Positions 53,326 to 63,949 of a stretch of DNA of 64,000 nucleotides are shown piece after piece (the stretch's first letter is position 1; each line of letters opens with the position of its first letter). The position numbers and the translations under genes are program-made. The notes under the pieces are model-generated. The model did not search any database. It was not told the DNA's origin and saw only the letters and a program-made list of their open reading frames with translations. Source of the stretch: Arthrobacter sp. 131MFCol6.1 (GTDB lineage Bacteria; Actinomycetota; Actinomycetes; Actinomycetales; Micrococcaceae); the NCBI RefSeq assembly GCF_000374925.1, contig NZ_KB895541.1:124001-188000 (forward strand), given 5' to 3'.

Positions 53326-54698
53326 CCCCCGACACCCGGACGCACACCCACACCGATCTCGTCGTCGACGTCGGACCCGTCGCGCACGGCGGGCACTGCG
53401 TGGCCCGGCACGAGGGACGCGTCATCTTCGTCCGGCACGGGATTCCCGGCGAAAAGGTCCGCGTCCGGCTCACCGACGACGGCCCGGCCGCGAAATTCTG
53501 GCGCGCCGATGTGGTGGAGGTCCTGGAGCCCTCCCCGGACCGGGTGCCGCACTTCTGGGACCTCGCCGATTCCGCGCGCTCCTGGTCGCACCGGCACCCG
53601 CCCGTCGGCGGCGCCGAACTCGGCCACATATCCCTGGCCCGCCAGCGCAGCCTCAAGGCCGACGTCCTGGCCGAACAGCTCAAGCGGCTGGCCGGCGTCG
53701 AATTTGCGCCCGCAGGGCAGATCACAGTCGAGGCCGTCGGCGCGGCCGCGGGCACCGGCGGTGCGGGGGAGTCGGCCGCGTCCGGCCTGGGCTGGCGCAC
53801 GCGCGCCGGCTTCGCCGTGACGCCCGCCGGCAAGCTCGGCATGCACGCCCACCGCTCCGATGCCGTCCTGCCCGTGCGGGACATGCCGCTGGCCGTGGAC
53901 GGAATCAACGCGCTCCGGCTCTGGGACGTCGACCTGCAGGGCATCGACCGGGTCGAGGTTGCCGCCCCGGCGAACGGCTCCCGGCCGCTGGTGCTGCTGG
54001 TGCCCGCCCCGGGAACACGATCCAAGCGGCTCAGCGGCATCCTGGCGCAGCTGCCCGACGACGTCTCGGTGGCCAGCCTGGACCCGGTCACCGGAGAGGT
54101 GCTGCAGCTGCGCGGCCGCACCTACGTCCAGGAGTCGGCCGCGGGCCACGACTACCGGGTCACCGGCGACGGTTTCTGGCAAATCCACCGGGATGCCCCG
54201 GAGACGCTCGTCGGCGCCGTCACCGGCTTCCTGCACGACGGCGGCTACCTCGCGCCGGGCTCGGTGGTGGCGGACCTGTACGCCGGGGCCGGGCTGTTCA
54301 CGGCACCGCTGGCCGATGCCGTGGGGGAGACCGGATCCGTGCTCTCGGTCGAGGGAGCGCCCGGAACCAGCCGCGATGCACGCAAGAACCTGCACGACGC
54401 CGCCCAGGTGGAGATCGTCCAGGGCCGCGTGGAGCGGGTGCTGCGGCAAAAACCCCGCAACTTCGACGCCCTGATCCTGGACCCGCCGCGTGCGGGTGCC
54501 GGCAAGGCGGTAGTCAAGCAGCTGATCGACGCCGGTCCCCGGGCCGTCGCCTACGTCTCCTGCGATCCGGCGTCGTTCGCCCGCGACCTGGGCTATTTCC
54601 GGCAGGGCGGCTGGGGCATGGCCGGGCTGCGCGCCTTCGACCTGTACCCGCACACCCACCACATGGAGACTGTGGCGTTACTGACTCCCCAACCGTGA
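53322..54698 (+). CDS. TrmA/RumA-family RNA (uracil-5) methyltransferase
   Basis: A 458-residue SAM-dependent RNA methyltransferase. An N-terminal TRAM-like domain (DLVVDVGPVAHGGHCVARHEGRVIFVRHGIPGE) binds RNA. The catalytic domain has SAM motif I DLYAGAGLFTAPLA (near residue 315), the LILDPPRAGAGK motif and the nucleophilic Cys in YVSCDPASFARDL; HTHHMETVALL is the family ending. The iron-sulfur Cys cluster found between TRAM and catalytic domains of RlmD is not evident here. The target uridine is not predictable. The ATGA overlap with the permease gene shows coupling, and the same gene pair occurs in mycobacteria. Confidence 0.93.
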   Translation: MTPDTRTHTHTDLVVDVGPVAHGGHCVARHEGRVIFVRHGIPGEKVRVRLTDDGPAAKFWRADVVEVLEPSPDRVPHFWDLADSARSWSHRHPPVGGAELGHISLARQRSLKADVLAEQLKRLAGVEFAPAGQITVEAVGAAAGTGGAGESAASGLGWRTRAGFAVTPAGKLGMHAHRSDAVLPVRDMPLAVDGINALRLWDVDLQGIDRVEVAAPANGSRPLVLLVPAPGTRSKRLSGILAQLPDDVSVASLDPVTGEVLQLRGRTYVQESAAGHDYRVTGDGFWQIHRDAPETLVGAVTGFLHDGGYLAPGSVVADLYAGAGLFTAPLADAVGETGSVLSVEGAPGTSRDARKNLHDAAQVEIVQGRVERVLRQKPRNFDALILDPPRAGAGKAVVKQLIDAGPRAVAYVSCDPASFARDLGYFRQGGWGMAGLRAFDLYPHTHHMETVALLTPQP

Positions 54699-54738
54699 TG
54701 CCACTAGGATGGGCGTAGTAGTCCGTCGTCGCGCTCCA

Positions 54739-54787
54739 CCAATGGTTAATTGACCATTGGCGTTAATTAACCACTGGCGTTAAGTTA
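54739..54787. repeat. AT-rich nested palindromes and direct repeat upstream of acnA
   Basis: CCAATGGT-N6-ACCATTGG (54739-54760) is an 8-bp perfect inverted repeat. It overlaps GGTTAATT/AATTAACC, a second inverted repeat (54744-54751 and 54765-54772). Two near-copies of ACCAYTGGCGTTAAKTTA follow each other at 54753-54787. The base composition is much lower in GC than its surroundings. It could be an activator or repressor site for acnA, or a terminator for the methyltransferase gene. Confidence 0.7.
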
Positions 54788-54820
54788 ACGGCCGTTCCCT
54801 GTGTTTCTTACCTGCATTGC

Positions 54821-54834
54821 GTACCTTGATGTAC
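54821..54834. promoter_or_regulatory. GTAC-N6-GTAC inverted repeat upstream of acnA
   Basis: A short palindrome ending GTACTG, about 90 bases upstream of acnA. The right half equals one half of the corynebacterial AcnR site as I recall it, but the spacing differs by two bases and the left half does not fit, so the match is weak. Confidence 0.3.
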
Positions 54835-54846
54835 TGATGCCTGTAT

Positions 54847-54866
54847 TAGTTAGGCCGACCTAACTA
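54847..54866. promoter_or_regulatory. TAGTTAGG-N4-CCTAACTA palindrome upstream of acnA
   Basis: A perfect 8-bp inverted repeat with a CCGA spacer, ending 53 bases before the acnA start codon. Half-sites TTAGG/CCTAA resemble those of DtxR/IdeR iron boxes, but the spacing is shorter than in the 19-bp consensus. Probably an operator; the regulator is unknown. Confidence 0.55.
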
Positions 54867-54919
54867 GCAAGGGTCCAGCGGCGCGACAAAGATGAAACTG
54901 TTGCGAGAGGAGTCCTGCG

Positions 54920-57733
<2,814 letters not shown>

Positions 57734-57770
57734 CGGAGCTGCCGGGCAGGCTCCGGTAACGCATGCAACG

Positions 57771-57799
57771 GCCCCGGCCGGTCACTGACCGGCCGGGGC
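57771..57799 (+). terminator. Terminator of acnA
   Basis: GCCCCGGCCGGTCA (57771-57784) and its exact complement (57786-57799) flank a single base, forming a stem of about 12 bp closed by a tight loop, followed by CTCTT. It begins 38 bases after the acnA stop. Confidence 0.85.
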
Positions 57800-57932
57800 T
57801 CTTGCGTTCCCGGGTTAAAGGGGCGGGCACTGGATCAGGGGCGGGCAGCGTGCCGGTGCAGGCCTCCGGCGCGGCGGCCCGCCCGGAGGCGTTAGAGTTA
57901 AAAGGCATGTCTACCACCCGAAGGAGGGGCCG

Positions 57933-59906
57933 TTGGGAATCTTGGACACCATCCGGAATCCGCAGGACCTGAGTAAGTTGTCCGGGGCGCAGCTGGATCA
58001 GCTGGCAGCCGAGGTCAGGGATTTCCTGATCGGCAACGTCTCCCGGACGGGAGGGCACCTGGGCCCGAACCTCGGCGTCGTCGAGCTCACCATCGCGGTG
58101 CACCGGATCTTCGATTCCCCCCGCGACAGCATTGTCTTTGACACAGGGCACCAGTCCTACGTGCACAAGCTCCTCACCGGACGGCAGGATTTCAGCACGC
58201 TTCGCCAGCAGGGCGGCATGTCCGGCTACCCGGACCGCGGCGAATCCGAGCACGACATCGTCGAAAGCTCGCACGCGTCCTCCTCGCTGTCCTGGGCCGA
58301 CGGGATCTCGCGCGCCCGGCAGCTGACCGGCGACGGCGACCGCTTCGTCGTCGCGGTGGTGGGCGACGGCGCCCTGACCGGCGGCATGGCCTGGGAGGCC
58401 ATCAACAACATCGCGGCGGACAAGAAGCGCCGTGTCGTGATTGTGGTCAACGACAACGGCCGCTCCTACGCCCCGACGGTCGGCGGGTTCGCCGACTACC
58501 TCGCGTCCCTGCGCCCCACGATCGATTCCCTCCGGGCCGCCCCCTCCTATGAAGGCACGCTCGAGTGGTGGAAGCGCAAACTGCAGAAGGGCGGCCCCGC
58601 GGGGCAGTTCACCTACAAGAGCCTGCACGCCATGAAAAAGGGCATCAAGGACTGGTGGGCCCCGCAGGGCATGTTCGAGGACCTCGGCATGAAGTACATC
58701 GGTCCCGTGGACGGCCACGACCTCCAGGCCATGGAAAACGCCCTGTCGACCGCCAAGAACTATGCCGGACCCGTGATCGTGCACGCCATGACGGAAAAGG
58801 GCCACGGCTACGCCCCGGCCCGTGCCCATGAAGCGGACCAGTTCCATGCCGTGGGGATCATCGATCCGGAGACCGGCGCACCCACCGAGGCCGGTGGCGC
58901 GAAGTCCTGGACCGCGGTGTTCGCCGACGAGATCGCCGACATCGCCGACGAGCGCCAGGACATCGTCGGGATTACCGGTGCCATGCTGATTCCGGTCGGG
59001 CTGCACAAGTTCGCTGCCCGGCACCCGGAGCGCGTGTTCGACGTCGGCATCGCCGAGCAGCACGCCCTCACCTCGGCTGCCGGCATGGCGTTCGGGGGAC
59101 TGCACCCGGTGGTCGCGGTCTACGCGACGTTCCTGAACCGTGCCTTCGACCAGTTGCTGATGGATGTGGCCCTGCACAAAGCCGGCGTCACGATCGTGCT
59201 GGACCGGGCCGGCGTCACCGGACCCGACGGCGCAAGCCATCACGGCATGTGGGACATGGCCATGGTCCAGATCGTCCCCGGGCTGCACCTCGCGGCGCCG
59301 CGCGACGCCACCCGGCTGCGGGAGGAACTGCGCGAGGCTGTGGCCATTGAAGACGCCCCGAGCGTGCTCCGCTACTCCAAGGGCAACGTCGGCCCCGAAG
59401 TCGATGCGGTCGAACGCCTGGAAGACGGCGTGGACGTGCTGGCCCGCAGGCCCGCGGGCTCGAACGAGAACGACGTCCTGATCGTCAGCGTGGGCGCCAT
59501 GTCAGAACTCGCGCTGGACGTCTCCAGCCGGCTCGGTGCCCAGGGCATCAGCTCCACGGTGGTGGATCCCCGCTGGGTCCTCCCGGTCCGGCAGTCCATC
59601 ATCGACCTCGCCGCGCGCCACCGCCTGGTCATTTGTATCGAGGACGGAGTGCGGGCCGGCGGCGTCGGCTCCCGGATCCGCCAGGAGATGCGTGCCGCGG
59701 GCGTGGACACCGCCCTCAACGAGGTCGGCCTGCCGGTCGAGTTCCTCGATCACGGCACGCGCAGCCAGGTGCTCGAACGCGTCGGCCTGACCGCCCAGCA
59801 GATCACGCACGACGTCGTCGCCCAGGTCCTGGGCACCAAGGTGCCGTTTGCGCGCCCCTTGCCCGGCCAGGAACACCCCAGCACCGGCAGCATCCCGCTG
59901 CTGTAG
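57933..59906 (+). CDS. dxs: 1-deoxy-D-xylulose-5-phosphate synthase
   Basis: A 657-residue thiamine-diphosphate enzyme that condenses pyruvate and glyceraldehyde-3-phosphate in the first step of the MEP isoprenoid pathway. [10 protein letters not shown] and [15 protein letters not shown] are the conserved N-terminal loops. [13 protein letters not shown] (from residue 144) with VNDNG downstream is the ThDP/Mg site, and [18 protein letters not shown] holds the conserved Glu of the Pyr domain. A transketolase C-terminal domain completes it. The TTG start at 57933 has AAGGAGG five bases upstream, a strong site that fixes it. It follows the acnA terminator and is separated from the next gene by 75 bases. 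Confidence 0.97.
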   Translation: MGILDTIRNPQDLSKLSGAQLDQLAAEVRDFLIGNVSRTGGHLGPNLGVVELTIAVHRIFDSPRDSIVFDTGHQSYVHKLLTGRQDFSTLRQQGGMSGYPDRGESEHDIVESSHASSSLSWADGISRARQLTGDGDRFVVAVVGDGALTGGMAWEAINNIAADKKRRVVIVVNDNGRSYAPTVGGFADYLASLRPTIDSLRAAPSYEGTLEWWKRKLQKGGPAGQFTYKSLHAMKKGIKDWWAPQGMFEDLGMKYIGPVDGHDLQAMENALSTAKNYAGPVIVHAMTEKGHGYAPARAHEADQFHAVGIIDPETGAPTEAGGAKSWTAVFADEIADIADERQDIVGITGAMLIPVGLHKFAARHPERVFDVGIAEQHALTSAAGMAFGGLHPVVAVYATFLNRAFDQLLMDVALHKAGVTIVLDRAGVTGPDGASHHGMWDMAMVQIVPGLHLAAPRDATRLREELREAVAIEDAPSVLRYSKGNVGPEVDAVERLEDGVDVLARRPAGSNENDVLIVSVGAMSELALDVSSRLGAQGISSTVVDPRWVLPVRQSIIDLAARHRLVICIEDGVRAGGVGSRIRQEMRAAGVDTALNEVGLPVEFLDHGTRSQVLERVGLTAQQITHDVVAQVLGTKVPFARPLPGQEHPSTGSIPLL

Positions 59907-59981
59907 CCAGCACATCCGATGAGCACTACCCGTGGGGCGCCACTGAATCCGGCGCCGGACGGCCCAGGAAGGAACTGGCAT

Positions 59982-60539
59982 ATGAGTGGAATTATCCGAG
60001 TTTACAAGCGTGACGAAGAGGGCACCCTGCACTTTAGGGAGGCCTGGTTTGATGAGGACTACAGCCAGTTCGTGATGAACCACGGCGTCGTCGGACACCA
60101 GAGCAAGACGGACGAGACCGACGTCGCGGACGCCGAGGCCGCGGAGCGCCTCATGGACGCCTTCGCGGTGCAGTGCGCCGAGGACGGCTATGCCGAAATT
60201 CCGGCGGAGGAGCAGTCCTGGGTAGTGGCCCAGTACGCGCTGAAGACCAAGGAGGGGACCAGCCGCGACCGGTACCTCGAGGAAAAAGCCAAAGACGCCC
60301 TGATCAGCCATCTGGCCTGGCGGGGCCTGGGGATCGTGGACCGCAGCGAATTTTCCGACGCCCGGCTCAACATCTTCTGCCTCACCCCGGACGTGAATAA
60401 GACGGTCAACGCCATCAAGGTCTGCATCCGCGGCGAAGACCTCGACTTCACCAAACTGAGCATTGGCGCCGCGCCGTTTGGCGAGGATACTTTCAAGCTC
60501 AAGCACTCGCCGAAGCCGGCAAACAGCTTCACGCTTTAA
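59982..60539 (+). CDS. Conserved protein of unknown function
   Basis: A 185-residue soluble protein I cannot assign to a named family. It opens SGIIRVYKRDEEGTLHFREAWFDEDYSQFVMNHGVVGH, a pattern suggesting a beta-hairpin-rich domain. An acidic helix (DVADAEAAERLMDAFAVQCAEDGY) and EEKAKDALISHLAWRGLGIVD follow. The last third is LNIFCLTPDVNKTVNAIKVCIRG, beta-alpha-like. Codon use is like its neighbours, and GGAAGGA lies eight bases before the ATG, so it is a real gene. It follows dxs and precedes the RpoA-CTD-like gene on the same strand, possibly in one transcript. Confidence 0.85.
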   Translation: MSGIIRVYKRDEEGTLHFREAWFDEDYSQFVMNHGVVGHQSKTDETDVADAEAAERLMDAFAVQCAEDGYAEIPAEEQSWVVAQYALKTKEGTSRDRYLEEKAKDALISHLAWRGLGIVDRSEFSDARLNIFCLTPDVNKTVNAIKVCIRGEDLDFTKLSIGAAPFGEDTFKLKHSPKPANSFTL

Positions 60540-60605
60540 GCAGCACGGGCAAGGAGCCGGGCACGGCTCACACCAGTTTGGGGGCACGGACTGAAAGGCA
60601 ACGCA

Positions 60606-60824
60606 ATGACGCGCAAACCCTCGAAACCAGGCTGCACCCCGCTGCCCGCGGGACTCGCGGCGCCGGCGCGAAAGTCGCTCGCACACGCGGGGGTCGAATC
60701 CCTCGAAAACCTGGTGCAGCTTGGCCGGCGCCGGCTTGCCGGGATGCCGGGCGTCTGCCCGCGCACCCTCGCGCAGCTCCAGGACGCCATGGACGAGCAC
60801 GGACTGAAGCTGCCGGCAGGGTAG
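60606..60824 (+). CDS. Stand-alone RpoA C-terminal-domain-like protein
   Basis: A 72-residue protein. After a basic ten-residue lead (MTRKPSKPGC), the segment LPAGLAAPARKSLAHAGVES followed by LENLVQLGRRRLAGMPGVCP and RTLAQLQDAMDEHGLKL aligns by eye with the RNA polymerase alpha C-terminal domain. That domain has an N-terminal helix, helix-hairpin-helix turns at AGVES and GVCP, and a last helix ending HGLKL. It lacks the alpha N-terminal domain entirely. Possible roles are DNA binding or contact with sigma/transcription factors. GAAAGG lies seven bases before the ATG. It sits 66 bases after the unknown protein gene. Confidence 0.75.
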   Translation: MTRKPSKPGCTPLPAGLAAPARKSLAHAGVESLENLVQLGRRRLAGMPGVCPRTLAQLQDAMDEHGLKLPAG

Positions 60825-60880
60825 CGGGGTCCCGCTCTGCCGCCCGCGGCGGTCTGGCCCGGACACCCGCCGGCGCAATA

Positions 60881-60886
60881 TAGGCT
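60881..60886 (+). promoter_or_regulatory. Candidate -10 element of a leaderless promoter, aldo/keto reductase
   Basis: TAGGCT, six bases, then the ATG at 60893. It is preceded by an AT-rich ATA. No -35 element is evident. Confidence 0.55.
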
Positions 60887-60892
60887 AAAACC

Positions 60893-61870
60893 ATGACTGA
60901 ATACCGCCGCGTTGGAAATTCCGGACTGTCCGTCTCTGTCGTGGGACTTGGCTGCAACAACCTGGGCCGGTCCGGGACCGTGACTGAATCGCAGGAAGGC
61001 ACCGACGCCGTCGTGCATGCGGCGCTCGACGCCGGGATCACCTTCTTTGACGTCGCGGACGCCTACGGCCGCGAGCCCGGCCTCAGCGAGTCAATGCTCG
61101 GCAAAGCCCTTGGTGCCCGCCGCGGCGACGCGGTCATCGGCACGAAGTTCGGCATGGACATGCGCGGCGCCAACGGCGAGGACTTCGGTGCGCGCGGATC
61201 CCGCCGCTACATCATCAAGGCGGCGGAGGCCTCGCTGCGCCGGCTCGGCACGGACTGGATCGACCTCTACCAGTTCCACACCCCGGACCCGCTCACACCC
61301 ATCGACGAGACCCTCTCGGCCCTCGATGACCTCGTCACCAGCGGCAAGGTCCGCTACATCGGCCACTCCAACCGGGCCGGCTGGCAGATCGCCGAGGCCG
61401 AGTACGTGGCGCGCGCCCGCGGGGGAGCCCGCTTCATCTCCAGCCAGAACCACTACAACCTGCTGGACCGGCGCGCCGAACTCGAGGTGACCCCGGCGGC
61501 CGAGGCCTACGGCCTGGGCGTCCTGCCGTACTTCCCGCTCGCCAACGGCCTGCTCACCGGCAAATACTCCGCCGGCCAGGCCCCCGAGGGAAGCCGGCTC
61601 AGCCACACCCGCACCAACCTGGTCCACGACGCCGACTGGGAACAGCTGGGTGCCTTCGGCAAGTTCGCCGCCGACCGCGGGCTCACCGAAGTCCAGGTGG
61701 CGTTCTCCTGGCTTGCCGCCCAGCCGTCCGTCAGCAGCGTCATCGCCGGCGCCACCACGCCGGAGCAGGTGCGCCAGAATGCCGCCGCCGTGGCCTGGAA
61801 ACCCAGCCATGCCGACCTCGCCGAGCTGGATGACCTCTTCCCGCGCACGCCCAAGGTGGCGCTGTTCTGA
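60893..61870 (+). CDS. Aldo/keto reductase
   Basis: A 325-residue TIM-barrel NADPH-dependent oxidoreductase. The catalytic tetrad is in place: Asp in FFDVADAYGREPGLSE with Tyr four residues on, Lys in VIGTKFGM, and His in LYQFHTPDPLTP. The cofactor region SSVIAGATTPEQVRQNA follows near the C-terminus. It resembles the AKR11/AKR12-type general stress or sugar reductases (L-glyceraldehyde reductase-like), but its substrate is unknown. Leaderless by the -10 spacing. Its TGA overlaps the CTG proposed as the nucleoside hydrolase start, so the two may be co-transcribed. Confidence 0.94.
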   Translation: MTEYRRVGNSGLSVSVVGLGCNNLGRSGTVTESQEGTDAVVHAALDAGITFFDVADAYGREPGLSESMLGKALGARRGDAVIGTKFGMDMRGANGEDFGARGSRRYIIKAAEASLRRLGTDWIDLYQFHTPDPLTPIDETLSALDDLVTSGKVRYIGHSNRAGWQIAEAEYVARARGGARFISSQNHYNLLDRRAELEVTPAAEAYGLGVLPYFPLANGLLTGKYSAGQAPEGSRLSHTRTNLVHDADWEQLGAFGKFAADRGLTEVQVAFSWLAAQPSVSSVIAGATTPEQVRQNAAAVAWKPSHADLAELDDLFPRTPKVALF

Positions 61871-61911
61871 ACGGTCCGGGCCTGAATGGTGCGGATCTGA
61901 ACGGCGCCGGG
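61867..61911 (+). repeat. Three 15-bp in-frame repeats encoding LNGxx
   Basis: Units CTGAACGGTCCGGGC, CTGAATGGTGCGGAT and CTGAACGGCGCCGGG lie end to end. In the frame of the nucleoside hydrolase they read LNGPG, LNGAD and LNGAG. Confidence 0.8.
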
Positions 61912-61953
61912 GGCGACCCCGCGGCCGGCCCTGCCGTCACGCATTCGATCCTC

Positions 61954-63000
61954 ATGGATGTCGACACCGGGATCGACGACGCCCTCGCCCTGGTCTACCT
62001 GCTGTCCCGGCCCGAGGTCCACGTCCAGGCGATCACGTGCACCGCCGGGAACGTCGGGGCCCGGCAGGTGGCGCTGAACAACCTGGCCCTGCTGGAGCTC
62101 TGCGGCCGCGAGGGCATCGAGGTGGCCATCGGCGCCGAAGTCCCGCTGGAGATCCCGCTGGTCACCACCGAGGAGACCCACGGGCCGCAGGGCATCGGCT
62201 ACGCCGAACTGCCGCCGCCGCACCAGCAGATCTCGGCACGGCACGCCGTCGACGTCTGGGTGGAGGAGGTGCGGGCGCACCCGGGGGAGCTCACCGGCCT
62301 GATCACCGGACCGCTGACCAACTTCGCCCTCGCCCTGCGCCGGGAACCGGAACTTCCCCGGCTGCTCAAGGGACTCGTGATCATGGGCGGCAGCTTCTAC
62401 TACCAGGGCAACACCACCCCGACGGCCGAATGGAATACTTCGGTGGACCCGCATGCCGCCAAGGAGGTGTTTGCCGCCTACCGGGGCCTGCCCGAGGACA
62501 AGCTGCCGATCCTGTGTGCCCTGGAAATGACCGAGCGGATCGAGATGCTCCCGGAGCACCTGCGCCGCCTCGGCGAGGCCGCCGGCGCCCCGGAGCCCGA
62601 ACTCGTCCTCCCGGAGCAGCCCGAAGGCCAGCGCAGCCAGTCCGGGAACCCCCTCGTCGCCTGCCTGTCCGACGCCCTGCGCTTCTACATGGAATTTCAC
62701 CGGCTCTATGACCAGGGCTATGTGGCGCACGTGCACGACGCCTTCGCGGCCTGCGCCGCCGCGGGGCGCACACCGTTCGCCACCCGGCTGGCCACGGTCG
62801 ACGTCGAAACGGATTCGCCCCTGCTGAGGGGCACCACGGTGGCCGATTTCCGCGGGCTGTGGGGGCTGGCGCCGAACGCCAGGATCGTCTCCGACAACAA
62901 CCCCGGGCACTGCTTCGACGAATTGATTTCCTCGGTCGGCGCCCTCGCGCACGCGGTGGGACCCGGGCGCCGATGGGCTGAAGCCGGACATCCTTGCTGA
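61954..63000 (+). CDS. Inosine/uridine-type nucleoside hydrolase
   Basis: A 348-residue (minimum) N-ribohydrolase that cleaves nucleosides to base and ribose. The calcium-site signature DVDTGIDDA is at the very start, with LITGPLTNFALAL, LVIMGGSFY, EWNTSVDPHAA and a late SDNNPGHC region. The ATG at 61954 is the first standard start in the frame, but it cuts the first beta-strand (SILMDVD) and has no ribosome binding site. The frame is open from 61834. A CTG at 61867, overlapping the reductase stop and seven bases after AAGGTGG, is a plausible alternative that would add 29 residues. An ECF transporter S component follows 127 bases downstream, suggesting salvage of a related compound. Confidence 0.88.
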   Translation: MDVDTGIDDALALVYLLSRPEVHVQAITCTAGNVGARQVALNNLALLELCGREGIEVAIGAEVPLEIPLVTTEETHGPQGIGYAELPPPHQQISARHAVDVWVEEVRAHPGELTGLITGPLTNFALALRREPELPRLLKGLVIMGGSFYYQGNTTPTAEWNTSVDPHAAKEVFAAYRGLPEDKLPILCALEMTERIEMLPEHLRRLGEAAGAPEPELVLPEQPEGQRSQSGNPLVACLSDALRFYMEFHRLYDQGYVAHVHDAFAACAAAGRTPFATRLATVDVETDSPLLRGTTVADFRGLWGLAPNARIVSDNNPGHCFDELISSVGALAHAVGPGRRWAEAGHPC

Positions 63001-63035
63001 GTCAAGGCGGGGAGTGCCCGGGCGGGCCTGCAGAT

Positions 63036-63066
63036 CGCTAGAATGGTCGCCGCTCGCTAGGATGGT
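63036..63066 (+). promoter_or_regulatory. Duplicated -10-like element upstream of the ECF S component gene
   Basis: CGCTAGAATGGT and CGCTAGGATGGT, 19 bases apart, differ by one base. Each contains a -10-like hexamer (TAGAAT, TAGGAT). Two promoters or two operator copies are possible. Confidence 0.45.
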
Positions 63067-63127
63067 AGCTGCGCCGAGGTGACATGAGGCGGAACTTGTT
63101 GCACCCAGCCAAAGGAACACCCCCCCC

Positions 63128-63949
63128 ATGTCACAGCCAGCCCTGACCATCACTGCCCCTGGACAGGCGGCCGGCCGCAGGCGCCGCCTGCTCGAAATCG
63201 CCGGCGCCGCCGCGATCGCCGCCACGTACGTCTTCCTGGTGCTGACCCAGCCCGCGGACATTGCCAACGGCCCGGCAAGTTTCTCGGCCCTCGTCGCCCT
63301 CGGCGGCTTCCTGCTCGGTGCTGTGCTGCTGATTGTGGCCGTCCTGCCGGCGCTTCCCACCTCCACCGTGGTCCTGATCCCGGTGGCCCTGGTCCTGAAC
63401 GTCGTCCTCGGCCAGCTGATGGGCAGCACGGGCCTGCCGTTCTACATCGACGCGATCGGCACCGTCCTGATCGCCGTCCTCGCCGGGCCGGCCGCCGGTG
63501 CCGCCACCGGCGCGCTGAGCAGCATCGTCTGGTCCTTCTTCAACCCCACTGTCCTGCCGTTCGCCGCCGGTGCCGCCCTCATCGGCTTCCTCGCCGGCAT
63601 GGCCGCCCGCGGCGGCCTGTTCCGCCGCTTCTACCTCGCCCCCGTCGCCGGCTTCGTCACCGGCATCCTGGCAGGCGTCGTCTCCGCCCCGATCGCCGCG
63701 TTCGTCTTTGGCGGCACGTCAGGGCTGGGTACCGGGGCGATCGTCAGCGCCTTCCGCGCCATGGGGGACACCCTCCTGGCCGCCATCACCAAGCAGGCGC
63801 TGATTTCCGACCCCATGGACAAGGCGATCGTCTTCACCATCGCGGCGCTGCTCGCCTATGCCCTGCCCCGCCGCACCACCTTCCAGTTCCCCTTCGTGCG
63901 GCGCTACCGGGTGCTCGCCGGCAAGGCCCCGGCAGCGCCGGACGCCTGA
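63128..63949 (+). CDS. ECF transporter S component
   Basis: A 273-residue membrane protein, the substrate-binding subunit of an energy-coupling factor ABC importer. A basic N-terminal region (AAGRRRRLLE) is followed by six or seven hydrophobic segments. They include LVALGGFLLGAVLLIVAVLPAL, VVLIPVALVLNVVLGQLM and the S-component-like FYIDAIGTVLIAVLAGPAAGAATG. The ATPase and T subunits should lie beyond the right edge. The substrate is unknown; adjacency to a nucleoside hydrolase suggests a nucleoside, base or derived vitamin. AAAGGA lies 11 bases before the ATG, with a C-run between. The 51 bases after the stop hold no supported gene, only short CTGACAC repeats. Confidence 0.88.
   Translation: MSQPALTITAPGQAAGRRRRLLEIAGAAAIAATYVFLVLTQPADIANGPASFSALVALGGFLLGAVLLIVAVLPALPTSTVVLIPVALVLNVVLGQLMGSTGLPFYIDAIGTVLIAVLAGPAAGAATGALSSIVWSFFNPTVLPFAAGAALIGFLAGMAARGGLFRRFYLAPVAGFVTGILAGVVSAPIAAFVFGGTSGLGTGAIVSAFRAMGDTLLAAITKQALISDPMDKAIVFTIAALLAYALPRRTTFQFPFVRRYRVLAGKAPAAPDA

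Noticed and set aside
54847..54866. DtxR/IdeR iron box upstream of acnA
   Set aside because: The half-sites TTAGG/CCTAA fit, but the spacing is four bases where the 19-bp consensus needs about nine, so I list it as an unassigned palindrome.
63001..63127. Riboswitch upstream of the ECF S component gene
   Set aside because: The 127-base leader lacks the conserved core of any riboswitch I know (for example TPP or cobalamin); only the duplicated hexamer is evident.
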